A DNA stretch of 64,000 bases. It comes from Bolinopsis microptera (Eukaryota > Ctenophora > Tentaculata > Lobata > Bolinopsidae). Location of the stretch: positions 5,911,001-5,975,000 of the forward strand of contig NC_087073.1 of assembly GCF_026151205.1 (NCBI RefSeq), written 5' to 3'. A model generated the notes under the pieces. The model searched no databases. It was not told where the DNA came from and saw only the letters and a program-made list of their open reading frames with translations. Below are positions 1 to 10,900 of this stretch, one piece after another (position 1 is the stretch's first letter; each line of letters starts with the position of its first letter). The translations under genes were made by a program, and so were the position numbers.

Positions 1-147
1 TTGACCTCAAAGTCAAACATTTAATTTACTCCGAAACTACGCTCTTTTTCTAAGTCTGAAGCCTATTATACTTACCATTTTGCTGACACAGACCTAAACC
101 CTTCAATATTATTGAAATGGACAAAGGATTGATTGAAATGACCAGCA

Positions 148-181
148 GATTAAATGTTATCAAAGTTGATAACATTTAATC
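148..181. repeat. 34-bp palindrome
   Basis: Two perfect 16-base arms (GATTAAATGTTATCAA and its complement) separated by only AG. It could form a tight hairpin or cruciform. No gene lies next to it, so no function is assigned. Confidence 0.8.
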
Positions 182-762
182 TTTCACAGCTACAATTTAA
201 CTATTTTATTATATTTGAATAATTTAACTAACAAATTAACAATTTAACAATAAAATTAACTTAACTATATGAAAAATAGCAATAAATATTTGCCAATGAA
301 AGGAATTATCCAGGCCGTACCCAAACCGAAAGGATACGACTTCAAGTTAAATAGGTTCATTGTTTGAGGATTGATTCCGTTGTGTTGCTGATGTTGGTGG
401 TGTGTCGTGCGGCTTTACTCTCAAAGATTTTGATCAACAGCCGTGAGGACAAAGCAGCAGAGAGCAAACTGAACTTATACATCCATAATAATATGTTAAT
501 CCATCGGCATCAATATATTAGTATTACAAATCGTTACTCGAAGTAAAACAATGAATTTAGTCTGCAATTGCATATCGTTACTTGTTGAATTACAATTGTC
601 AGTATTGATATAAGAAATATTATTTATATACTATTTATAGACTTTAAAGTAAGGTGTAAAACTGTAAAAGTTATTAATTGATAACAAAGTAATTAGTTTA
701 CCATTTCATCAAAACTCTGAGCTAATGGGGTTGGAAACAAACAGCAATCAACGCTTAAGAAC

Positions 763-866
763 GGGATAACGCCGTTTATTACCGCCTTATAGTTATGACC
801 GGGATAACGCCGTTTATTACCGCCTTATAGTTATGACCGGGATAACGCCGTTTATTACCGCTGAAA
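763..866. repeat. 38-bp tandem repeat, about 2.7 copies
   Basis: Each unit begins GGGATAACGCCGTTTATTAC and ends TTATGACC. Two full copies and a partial third follow head to tail with essentially no divergence, so the expansion looks recent. It lies in otherwise unique AT-rich DNA. Confidence 0.85.
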
Positions 867-1529
867 GATCACTATCCGGTTAAAGGGTTAACCGGCTACT
901 AAAACAGGTCGTACAACTAAAACATGTCCAGACTGGTCAACTTCAAAAGCGTAAATTAACATAAAATTAAAAAGAAATTCGCCAATAATAAGTCACACTG
1001 TCACACTGTCACACTGTGACAGTTTATCGGTGTGATTAAACAAGAGAGTCTTCAATACTACGTGTCTTTCTTTTGATAAACTGATAAACTAGATTAAAGT
1101 TAGTTTCTAATGCAGCATCTACTAGCAGATTCGTCATTTTGGTTTTATCAGCTTCTCTGTCCATCAGTTCCTGATCAACTGAAAAATAAACTGAGTTAAA
1201 TAGCAGATTTTCTAACTGTGTTACTACTATGTACTGTCATAACCTAAATTTGGCCGAAATAAAATTAAAATAATATAAAATTAAAAGTGACTGGTGGAGG
1301 GTGATCTTTTTTAACTTTTTACTTAAGTACCATTTTTGACTTAAGTACCGTTTTGGAAAGGACCCCCTGTAAATGAAAGGTGAGTGGGAGATCTTGATAT
1401 AATTAGAACTAATTTATGGCCTTGCATTTGGACGTTTCAAGGTTAATTAGGCAGACTGATTGGGTTTTTAATTATTTTCCCAAGCTACCCTGTCTAGGAA
1501 AAGTCCAAATTGGGTTCATTTGGCCGGTA

Positions 1530-1722
1530 CTGTCACCAAGATGTAAATCAGATCGAACGAGAAATTAGATCGAACCAGTTCGATCTAGGAATTAGATCGA
1601 ACGCTGGCGCGAGATACATATACAAATACATTGAAAGGCCGCGCCGCGCGTTCGATCTAATTCCTAGATCGAACTGGTTCGATCTAATTTCTCGTTCGAT
1701 CTGATTTACATCTTGGTGACAG
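1530..1722. mobile_element. Fold-back MITE with GTA target duplication
   Basis: Terminal inverted repeats start CTGTCACCAAGATG and end CATCTTGGTGACAG, and the pairing continues inward for about 75 bases per arm, including several GATCGAAC/GTTCGATC words. A small unpaired centre contains a CG-rich segment. GTA lies directly outside both ends (1527-1529 and 1723-1725), consistent with a 3-bp target-site duplication. It has no coding capacity and looks like a non-autonomous DNA element. The superfamily is not determined. Confidence 0.75.
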
Positions 1723-1725
1723 GTA

Positions 1726-2219
1726 GCCTATGGCTCATCTTCTCGAAAATCCAAGTTACAGTGATTTATTCCATTGGTAATAGTGTCAATGTTTTCAACT
1801 GACGCTGATCGTGGATCGTGGTAATTGACATTATGACCTTGGTGCGATTTAATTGGTCATTTTCGTTACTACTTACGAAGTCGACAGTCGTTAGGCACGG
1901 AAAAACAATACTGCTGGGTGAATGTTTATGTAGTATGATCTTAGCTCTTTCAAATGCTGTGAAATGATATAAATGATGTATTATTTTAAATTGTATAGCA
2001 AAAAATTATGTAATCTGACATATGGGTCAATCTGTACAGTATAAATACGATCCTAGTGAAATTTCAAATCTTTTATAAATTCTCTTGGATAACTTACTTG
2101 GAAGCGAGCCAACAGGTTCATGCTTCCTTTTTATCCTCTTCGCTGAAAATGCAAAGAATATGTTATTAAGAATATGTATGTTACAATATTACATCTGCAA
2201 ATTACTGGTCTTAACTATA
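1726..2219. other. No gene seen
   Basis: AT-rich sequence between the fold-back MITE and a diverged satellite-like stretch. Only short chance frames are present. Confidence 0.4.
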
Positions 2220-2560
2220 AGTATAAAACATGACCCAACCTTTCCACGACCCAAGTTTCACTGTTTTGAAAATTTTTTCTTGAAAAACCATCTTACAAGG
2301 TCACTGAGGATGGCACAAGACACTATTGAGGTAGTCAAAGTTCTATTCCCAAAGAAAGCTTTGATAAACGGAAAATCATCAGAATATAAATAGAGATTTT
2401 GGAAGATTTTTGAAGAGGAGCTTTTCTGCCGTCCCCTTGGCCCAAATTTCGCGGTTTTGACTGAAATTTTTACCAGTCCCCTATCAGTGAGGTCAGTGAG
2501 AGTGACAAAAGTCGCCATCAAGGACCAAGGTACTGGAAGCAGTGTATCCGGAGAAAACTT
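2220..2560. repeat. Diverged copy of the ~183-bp satellite-like unit
   Basis: The order of words here (GAGGATGGCACAAGACAC, ATTGAGGTAGTC, GCGGTTTTGACTGAAATTTTTACC) follows that of the tandem repeat in the SEC13 intron at 9003-10250 (GAGGATGGTATAAGACC, ATTGAGGTACTGGAAGTC, ACAGTTTTGACCGATTTCC). It is therefore probably a dispersed, strongly diverged member of the same family. The similarity was judged by eye and is weak at the edges. Confidence 0.45.
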
Positions 2561-2643
2561 TGATGTAATGAAAATTTGTAATGTGTCCTACCGTTACCCC
2601 CACCCCTTTTTTTAATTGAGCGTAGAAGAAACATGTACGCTGG

Positions 2644-4003
2644 TTAAGGGGGCATACACCAAAACAGTGGTTTGTGCCGTCCAGACCAAATGACCTCATG
2701 GGCAGTTCAGTGACCTTCTAGCGCACCGTTTCCACACAAAAAAAAATTATTTTGAGAATACCTATTTTTTTAATCGAGCATTTCCTGGTTAAGAGTGTAA
2801 TTTTCGTAAAAAATAATTTTTTGGTTGAAACGCTATAAGTTAATCATTTCTTGCGGTATCGGGTTGAAATTTTGTTCGCCGTTTATTCACATCTATTTCA
2901 AGGTGTGTGTAAAATCGTGATATCGTATCTAAAAAGCCTGGTGTGTTATAAATTTTTAAAGTCAAAAAGCTAAAATTGTCCTTTTCAGGCTTATTTTAAC
3001 AAAAAGTCAGTCAGGGAAGATCGGATTGATTTGATGGTTGACATCAAATTGTTCTCTGAATTCTGGCGCAGTTTTTGATGCCCTCAAAAACGTTTTTACT
3101 CATTTATCTTCAGATCTATTGGACCTCAAAGCCAAACAACAAATTTAGGCACATTTTTCGTTTTTAATATTTACTGATTTTTCTAAAATTTTGATAGGAA
3201 TGTGCTTGTGACTTTTTGAAGGGTGTAAAATAACCGCAACTAGCACATTTATATATGAGTTATGAACAGCAAAACACCCTAGAATGCTTCCCTTTGAAGT
3301 TATGGGAGAAAATGTGATATTTTGGCTTTGCAGATAAAAAATCACATTTTCTCCCATAACTTCAAAGGAAAGCATTTTAGGGTGTTTTGCTGTTCATAAC
3401 TCATGTATAAATGTGCTAGTTGCGGTTATTTTGCACCCTTCAAAAAGTCACAAGCACATTCCTATCAAAATTTTAGAAAAATCAGTAAATATTAAAAACG
3501 AAAAATGTGCCTAAATTTGTTGTTTGGCTTTGAGGTCCAATAGATCTGAAGATAAATGAGTAAAAACGTTTTTGAGGGCATCAAAAACTGCGCCAGAATT
3601 CAGAGAACAATTTGATGTCAACCATCAAATCAATCCGATCTTCCCTGACTGACTTTTTGTTAAAATAAGCCTGAAAAGGACAATTTTAGCTTTTTGACTT
3701 TAAAAATTTATAACACACCAGGCTTTTTAGATACGATATCACGATTTTACACACACCTTGAAATAGATTTGAATAAACGGCGAACAAAATTTCAACCCGA
3801 TACCGCAAGAAATGATTAACTTGTAGCGTCTCGACCAAAAAATTATTTTTTCCGAAAATTGCACTCTTAACCAGGAAATGCTCGATTACAAAAATAGGTA
3901 TTCTCAAAATTATTTTTTTTTGTGTGGAAACGGTGCGCTAGAAGGTCACTGAACTGCCTATGAGGTCATTTGGTCTAAACAGATTTGGTGTATGCCCCCT
4001 TAA
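2644..4003. mobile_element. 1.36-kb fold-back element with TTAA ends
   Basis: Almost the whole element is one inverted repeat: the left arm (about 2644-3318) is the reverse complement of the right arm (about 3342-4003) with only scattered mismatches, around a loop of about 25 bases. The outer ends are TTAAGGGGGCATACACC and GGTGTATGCCCCCTTAA, so TTAA is present at both borders, as expected for a TTAA target duplication. The open frames inside mirror each other and look like chance frames, so no transposase is encoded. A transcript would fold into dsRNA of about 660 bp. Confidence 0.8.
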
Positions 4004-4032
4004 GTTGTTCATTATCATTAAATAGTTCCACT

Positions 4033-5931
4033 TTAATTCCAACACTTACAGTTACATGGTAGTGTCCAATGGGATGTCCGCTGTGGCTGCCGGGATGTCT
4101 GATGTGGTTGCGGGGATGTCTGCTGTGGCTGGCGGGATGTCTGCTGTGGCCGCCGGGATGTTTGCTGGGCTGGCTGCTTCCTTATTATGGACATCATATA
4201 TGTCTGCTGTGGCTGCCGGGATATCTGCTGTGGCTTATGGGATGTCTGTTGTGGTTGCGGAGATGTCTGTTGTGGCTGCCGGGATGTCTGCTGTGGTTGC
4301 GGGGATGTCTGCTGTGGCTGCGGGGATGTCTGCTGTGGCTGCGGGGATGTCTGCTGTGGCTGCGGGGATTTCTGCTGTGGCTGCGGGGATGTCTGCTGGG
4401 CTGGCTGCTTCCTTATTGTCCGATGGGATGCCTGATGTGGCTGCCGGGATTTCTGCTGTGGCTGCGGGGATGTCTGCTGGGCTGGCTGCTTCCTTATTGT
4501 CTGATGGGATGCCTGATGTGGCTGCCGGGATGTTTGCTGTAGTTGCGGGGATGTCTGCTGTGGTTGCGGGGATTTCTGCTGTGGCTGCGGGGATATCTGC
4601 TGGGCTGGCTGCTTCCTTATTCTTATACCCGTTGATGGAGTCACCTGGGTGGAGATAAAGATTAAATCAACTTGTTATATCTTAAATAGCTAATATTTCA
4701 ATATATTTGACAAATTTTGGGTAAATTTATTTAATTTTAATTCAAATATTGTAGGGTAAACCTTCACTGCCAAGTCTTCTCCCAGAGATCGTCCGTCCTC
4801 GAATTTGTTAGCTGATACAATGTTTGCTGCCCATACCAGTTCTTCTGAGGGCCAGTCTGAGTAGGCCCCCACCATGAACCTCAACTTCGGGTTTAGTTCT
4901 CCCTGAAATCGAGAGATTTGAAACTTTTAACATAACATTTCTGAATTCAGATTATATAGTTAGTCGAAAATAATACTATATTATAATAGTATATATTATC
5001 AATACAAATTTGTGAAAAGAAAACTGAAAGTGTGAAACAGGGATGATTAGAATCAAAATTAGCGAATCGAGAAACTCACCTTTTCCTTTCTCTCTACCAG
5101 TTTCGTCAAATTCTTTTTTATCGTTTCGATCCTCTCTTCGATCATATTCCCTGGATAAATTCTTAATGCTTAAAATGTTCCAACAATTTATCAACAGCTC
5201 TGAGCTTGTTGTCGGGGCATCACTTATACAGGGAAGCAGAATAATAATTTTTAAGTCCTAAAATAGAAACACAGCATATTACACTTTCAGATTGCAGACT
5301 ACAATTCTACCAACGGTGTTTGAAGCCCGTCCCCCATTAAGTCTCCCCTTGCTTGATTTAATTTATGAATGGCCCCTAAAATTATTGAATGTTTATTGAA
5401 ACTCACACCATCGGGGCCCTGCTCTTTGTTTTAAGTCGCTCCAATAGCATTTGCCGTCCTCTTGTTCTTTTCTGAGCAGTTCACGGACAAATTTCTCCGC
5501 TTCTTTTCTTAGCTGTTGACGACAGTGGACGCGGTTGTATTCTGAAAAAGGAGTTGTAGGAATTGAATATTGACATAATTAGTTACAATTTAACTATGAA
5601 GCAGTCATATTCTCTACATTTTGGAGTCTCAAGCTAAGATTAAAACACTGTTCAATTCTTTCTACAGGTTAAGTTTGCTTTTAGATTCTTTTCATTTCTG
5701 AGTTCTGATACTTCATTTACATGTAGTACATACATATTACTCTACACTGGTGTAGTGTATTTTAAGTGCAAACAAGGAGCATAGTGCAAGCCGAAACTGT
5801 ACAAAGATTTAATACAGGAAAGATTTGTACTCACCCTTCTTGTTCCACAGGCCTGGAAAATTCTTAAGTACCCTCATAGCTCTCCTGCTGTCGTCCACAT
5901 CTACATTTTTTAAGGGTACCCTTTTTGACAT
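4033..5931 (-). CDS. Unrecognised multi-exon protein with Pro/Gln hexapeptide tail
   Basis: Function unknown. Exons on the minus strand fit as 5931-5835, 5541-5407, 5375-5311, 5257-5080, about 4898-4762 and 4644-4033, all with GT/AG ends and compatible phases except exon 5. There, the obvious CAG acceptor at 4902 gives the wrong phase, while an AG four bases further in works. The N-terminus (MSKRVPLKNVDVDDSRRAMR) and the next exon are rich in Lys/Arg/Glu. Exon 5 contains FMVGAYSDWPSEELVWAANI, and this is followed by about 190 residues of SPQPQQ-type hexapeptides. A GTAAGT at about 4045 could instead be a donor, so the C-terminus is uncertain. I recognise no domain. A nuclear or low-complexity scaffold role is possible but unsupported. 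Confidence 0.55.
4060..4620 (-). repeat. 18-bp coding minisatellite
   Basis: About 30 units of roughly 18 bp (core CCGCAGCCACAGCAGA in the coding sense) encode Ser-Pro/Arg-Gln-Pro-Gln-Gln. The array is interrupted several times by a longer module encoding IRKQPAQQ, spaced as a higher-order repeat. The period is a multiple of three and the coding strand stays open throughout, so the array behaves as protein sequence. The opposite strand is also open, which is a by-product of the repeat. Confidence 0.8.
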
Positions 5932-6407
5932 GCTTCCTGGTGGTTACTTTTATTTTATGTTTTATACTTATCACCATTAATTCAATTCAAAAGACCATTA
6001 AAAAATAAAGATGATTTTTAACCGATCAACCAATGGAATCAATCAATTCAAATATATACAGTAATACAGTTAAACTCCGATATAACTATACTACGGCTAT
6101 TACCATAAAAATCATAGATGTTAGAAAAACAATGCGTATTCTTGCCGATACCCACTGCCTGACTGCCACCCTCAATGGCACAGCTGGTGAAAGGACCCTG
6201 GCGCTTTTATTAGCTTTTTTGAGCCCTGGTTGACTGTTAAGATTGGCGACAGGTTTGACTCATAGTGTGTTTAAAACTTAATAAAATAGATGATGCTTCA
6301 ATTTAGTTTACCAGTAACTATCACACTAACAGTTACCACCATTTTCTCTCGTTTTCATCAGCTCATCTTTTTATTATTGAAGTAAATGGGTTTGATTTTA
6401 TCGCTTA
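5932..6407. other. Spacer upstream of the unrecognised gene
   Basis: No exon recognised. This is probably the 5' flank of the minus-strand gene ending at 5931. An AG lies five bases before its ATG, but the upstream tract (ATAAAATAAAAGTAACCACC) is purine-rich, so it is a poor splice-acceptor candidate. Confidence 0.4.
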
Positions 6408-6593
6408 GGGGTCGTTCACATATTACGTAATCATGTTTTGGAACATTTTTACCCCCCCCCCCCCCCCCCCCTCTCCGTTATTAGTTTTACACATAGCTAT
6501 TGTGTCAAAATTACACTAGCGTAATCAATAATCATTCGGGAACCCCCCCCCCCCCCCCCCCCTCAGCTGACTACGTAATATATGAACGACCCC
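6408..6593. mobile_element. Harbinger-like MITE with two C20 tracts
   Basis: Ends are GGGGTCGTTCA...TGAACGACCCC with further inverted pairing through TATTACGTA. The flanks are TTA on both sides (6405-6407 and 6594-6596), matching the TWA target preference of PIF/Harbinger elements. Two runs of 20 C (6452-6471 and 6543-6562) lie inside in the same orientation. A lone similar end, GAACGACCCCTAA, occurs at 6951-6963 and may be a truncated relative. Confidence 0.75.
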
Positions 6594-6596
6594 TTA

Positions 6597-7963
6597 TCCT
6601 TCTACCACCCACACCAAAAGTCGGTAACTGGTACAATGGATATTGAGGATCACTAGAACACAGAAGATAAGGTCTGCCGTACTTATGGAGTCTGGTAAAC
6701 TCTATCCACTGGTCTCTCAGGCACTCTGTTTAAATCTCTTTAGGGAGACTTTTGGACTCCCTAGTTTTCTTAGGGATATGAGCGGTTGTTGATTGTGTCC
6801 CATATCTTGCTTATCATCCGGTATACAGGGCTGAGGGTGCTCATCTACTCTGGGCGAGCCTGTACAATTTATGTACTGATCCTATGTGACAAGTTTGCTC
6901 ACTGAATGAAACAGAACATCAAAAGTATCATCTGCCCCTTGCCACATCAAGAACGACCCCTAATATCAGAATAGTTAGTTCATTAAAATACATGTGACAT
7001 CAGATTAGCCATTTTATATTCCAAATTATGTGTACGTTTGATAACACCAGGACACTTTTCAGGTGATGTTGCTGCTGAGGCTAAGAACTAGAGAGACGGT
7101 CTCATTTCACATGTAAAGACGAAAAATCAAATTATATACCATGGAGATAGAAAATTATTCAGACTCAATATTTATCAACTGATACAACTTCCCGGTGGAA
7201 AATATATCTTTTGCTTTGAAACAGCTGGAAGTGGCACAGAGCTAAATTTTTCATTTCCTATTTGTAAAAAAAGCAGAGACGCTGTTAGCTGCCATCTTTT
7301 GCAACAGTTTTCTAAGAGTCTAAGACATTAGCTGGCTCTGATGATGTATAATATATTTAGACTTTTTCGGGCTTTCGTAATACATTTTAGATGCACTACA
7401 AAATTTTGAAGATCTTTAGGAAAATTCGCCGGAATATTTTAGACTATCAATTCATTAGATTAAAAATTAGATTAATTTTAAATTATTTATAAACCTATTT
7501 TTCCTTCTTTAGTACAACCAATGAACCAATATCAAGAATTTGGGGCGAATCTTTACAAAATATTGAATTTACACACAAATTTACTATACTTTAAAACGTA
7601 TAACCCCACAGGAAAAAAGCGCTAAGTCTTATTATATGTTATTAATCATCGTGAAAACATGACGTTTTCTTTGCCTTAGCAGGGGGCCAAAAAGAAAAGT
7701 TAGACTCTAGGCTACGACAATCACTGGTCTGTCTGCTGCAATTTCGAAAAATATGTTATTAAGATGAGGATAACAGTGTTAAATTCCTACGATACCTCTA
7801 TTAATCATCCCATAAAATTTGAATTTGCATATAATAAAACTATTCGTTAAGCATAAGAAACTGAATAATCTGTCCTGGAAAAACTCCAACCAATCAGTCA
7901 CTGTTATAAAAAAAACAATTCCATAATATCATCAATTAAGTCACGATTTCAAACATGTGATGA
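6597..7963. other. 3' flank of SEC13, no gene seen
   Basis: AT-rich sequence without a recognisable exon on either strand. It must include the SEC13 3' UTR at its right edge. AATAAA occurs inside the last SEC13 codons, and no better poly(A) signal was picked out by eye. Confidence 0.4.
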
Positions 7964-10900
7964 TCAGTTAGTTTTATTAGTGTCTTGTTTGCTTATACAG
8001 ATCCAGGCGCCTTTGTGGGATTCTTTCCATAACGTTATCTGAAAAAGAAGGAATTATAAAATAAATCCAGCGGAAGCTGTGGAGCAACAGATGACGGTTC
8101 ACAATTGGATTTTGTTGTCACGAAACGACAAGCGAGTCCAAATTTAAACGTAAGGGGCTTGGGCTCATGATCGCTGCCGTACATTACAGGACACATCAAA
8201 CGCTCAAAGCTGATGAGTAAAATTAACTCACGCGCGGTGAAATTTAGCGCTAAACTGTCTCCCGACAAACAAGAAATGACACGCGCGCTACAACTACTAA
8301 AATGTTTTCTTTGAGTGGCAAAAGTTCCACGTTGGCAAAACTAATGCTGATTGCGGTCTAATCATAATTTACTAATCGTGAACCTTATTATCTCCACCGC
8401 TGACTGCTAGAATGTCACCCATTACTGACCAACTTAAATGCCACACAACGTCATCAAATGTGTGCATCGTTCTCTGAAAATGATACCGATTATTTAACAT
8501 CGCTTTGTGATAGTTCGATATACACACTGCTGTATAGTGTATATATACACTATACAGCAGTGTCATAATTATTAGCGGGTAAGCAATTTTGTAAGAAGCT
8601 CAACACACGAACTAGCTCTTGACTGGAAATTAACCTAAGTAACTTATGAGCTGTCAAATTGAGATAAAATTAAGATGAAATTACGGGAAATGAACAAAAC
8701 ACGAGACATTTGTAAAGTTCTATAATTTAACATATCCTTACTATACCTTTATATCCCAGTTAGCTTTGTCGAGATCTTTACATTGCCAAATAAAGACTTT
8801 GCCGTCCTGGCAGCAACTGGCGATGGTACTGGTAGTGAAGCCAGTGTCCGGGGCCCAGGCTACATCTCGTACCCAATTGTTGTGTCCCTTCAGCTCAGCT
8901 TCCATCTCCCACGCATTCTTCTCGTCGCTGAAAACGTTTGATTTAATATTTCGAATAACTATATTTAGCTGAATCTATTGATATGTGCAATTTATAAATA
9001 TAGCATATGACACAATTGAGCTGCTGGAACTTTGATTCCGGTCGGAGGAAGCCTACTACAGAAAGCTTTACAAAACGAAAATTCATATTTTACAAATTCT
9101 GTCCCATTTTCAAACATGACAATTTCTGAACACAAATTTGACCGATTTGATGGACTTTTTGCCAACCGACCAATTACTTAGCTATTTGAGGATGGTATAA
9201 GACCAAATTGAGGTACTGGAAGTCAAAATCCCCCACAAAATGGAAAAATCATACTCTCTCATTTCTTGTCCCATTTTCAGTTTTTGAAGACGAAATTTCC
9301 TCGACCGAAATTTCACAGTTTTGACCGATTTCCTCTTCAGATACCAATTAGTCAGTCAACTATAGATGGCATATGACACAATTGAGCTGCTGGAAGTTTG
9401 ATTCCGGTCGGAGGAAACTTACTACAGAAAGCTTTACAAAACGAAAATTCATATTTTACAAATTCTGTCCCATTTTCAAACATGACAATTTCTGAACACA
9501 AATTTGACCGATTTGATGGACTTTTTGCCAACCGACCAATTACTTAGCTATTTGAGGATAGTATAAGACCAAATTGAGGTACTGGAAGTCAAAATCCCCC
9601 ACAAAATGGAAAAATCATACTCTCCCGATCCCATTTCTTGTCCCATTTTCAGTTTTTGAAGACGAAATTTCCTCCACCGAAATTTCACAGTTTTGACCGA
9701 TTTCCTCTTCAGATACCAATTAGTCAGTCAACTATAGATGGCATATGACACAATTGAGCTGCTGGAAGTTTGATTCCGGTCGGAGGAAACTTACTACAGA
9801 AAGCTTTACAAAACGAAAATTCATATTTTACAAATTCTGTCCCATTTTCAAATGCGAAAATTTTTTAAAACAAATTTGACCGATTTTATGATTATGTTGC
9901 CCACCGATCAATTAGTTAGCTAATTGAGGATGGTATGAGACCAAATTGAAGTACTGGAAGTCTAAATCCCCCACAAAATGGAAAAATCATACTCTCCCAT
10001 TTCCTGTCCCATTTTCAGTTTTTGAAGACGAAATTTCCTCGACCGAAATTTCACAGTTTTGACCGATTTCCTCTCCAGAAACCAATTAGTCAGTCAACTA
10101 TAGATGGCATATGACACAATTGAGCTGTTGGAACTTTCATTCCGGTTGGAGGAAGCTTACTACAGAAAGCTTTACAAAACGAAAATTCATATTTTACAAA
10201 TTCTGTTTCATTTTCAAATATGAAAATTTCTGAACACAATTTATTTGAACCCTACCTAAATTTCCAAACTTTGACGAGATTATCTCCTCCCCCAGATGCA
10301 AAACGTTTGCTGATTACATCATAGTCTTTGGTACTCGGCTGAAATTTGGAATGATATTACATTTCTTTTATTCAGCCACAGATTGGGAGTGAGAAGACAT
10401 TTTATATATCACTGCAGATTTCTTTTGTGATATGTAATCTTTATCAGATTTACTGTCCCACAACTCTGCATTGATTTAGTCGACAAATTGTCGGACCAAC
10501 AAATTTTTGATGAGCTCACGAGAATTTACGACGACAAGAGCTACGTCGAATTACGTGACACGCCTAGGAAAAAGGAGTTCTCCCTCAAACAACACTTTAC
10601 TCGTGTTCTAATGACTGACGGCGACGCACTGACACACAGACTGAACGATCTAACCTCCCATTTTTCGAGGCACGTCTGTGAAGCGAACTCCCAGTTGGAG
10701 GAGCTGAAGAAGAACATCGACTCCGCCCAGACACTGGTAGCAGACCTCCAAACACCAGCTACGTGTGCTCCGCCTGCAGTTCCAGAGAACGCTGACATCT
10801 GTTTCTCTCAACCTCCAGCTCCAGCACCGTCAGATGCTCCAGTTAGTCAGCACTCACCAGGTAATCTGGAACCTTACGAACTTTACGAAGGTAATCCGTT

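Larger units (their letters stand above)
1..1526. other. Gene-free AT-rich stretch
   Basis: No open frame longer than about 60 codons and no exon-like segment was recognised. The stretch holds only the small palindrome near 148 and the 38-bp tandem repeat at 763, both listed separately. Confidence 0.5.

Noticed and set aside
364-546. Short plus-strand frame near the left end
   Set aside because: Starts at TTG, 60 codons, no motif; a chance frame in AT-rich DNA.
3145-3907. Open frames in both arms of the 1.36-kb inverted repeat
   Set aside because: The same short peptides arise from both arms by symmetry; no known motif and no start context.
4056-4658. Long plus-strand frames (MSAVAAG- and CLLWLPG-type repeats) over the 18-bp array
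   Set aside because: They are shadows of the Pro/Gln repeat exon; the minus frame joins to upstream exons with splice sites, the plus frames do not.
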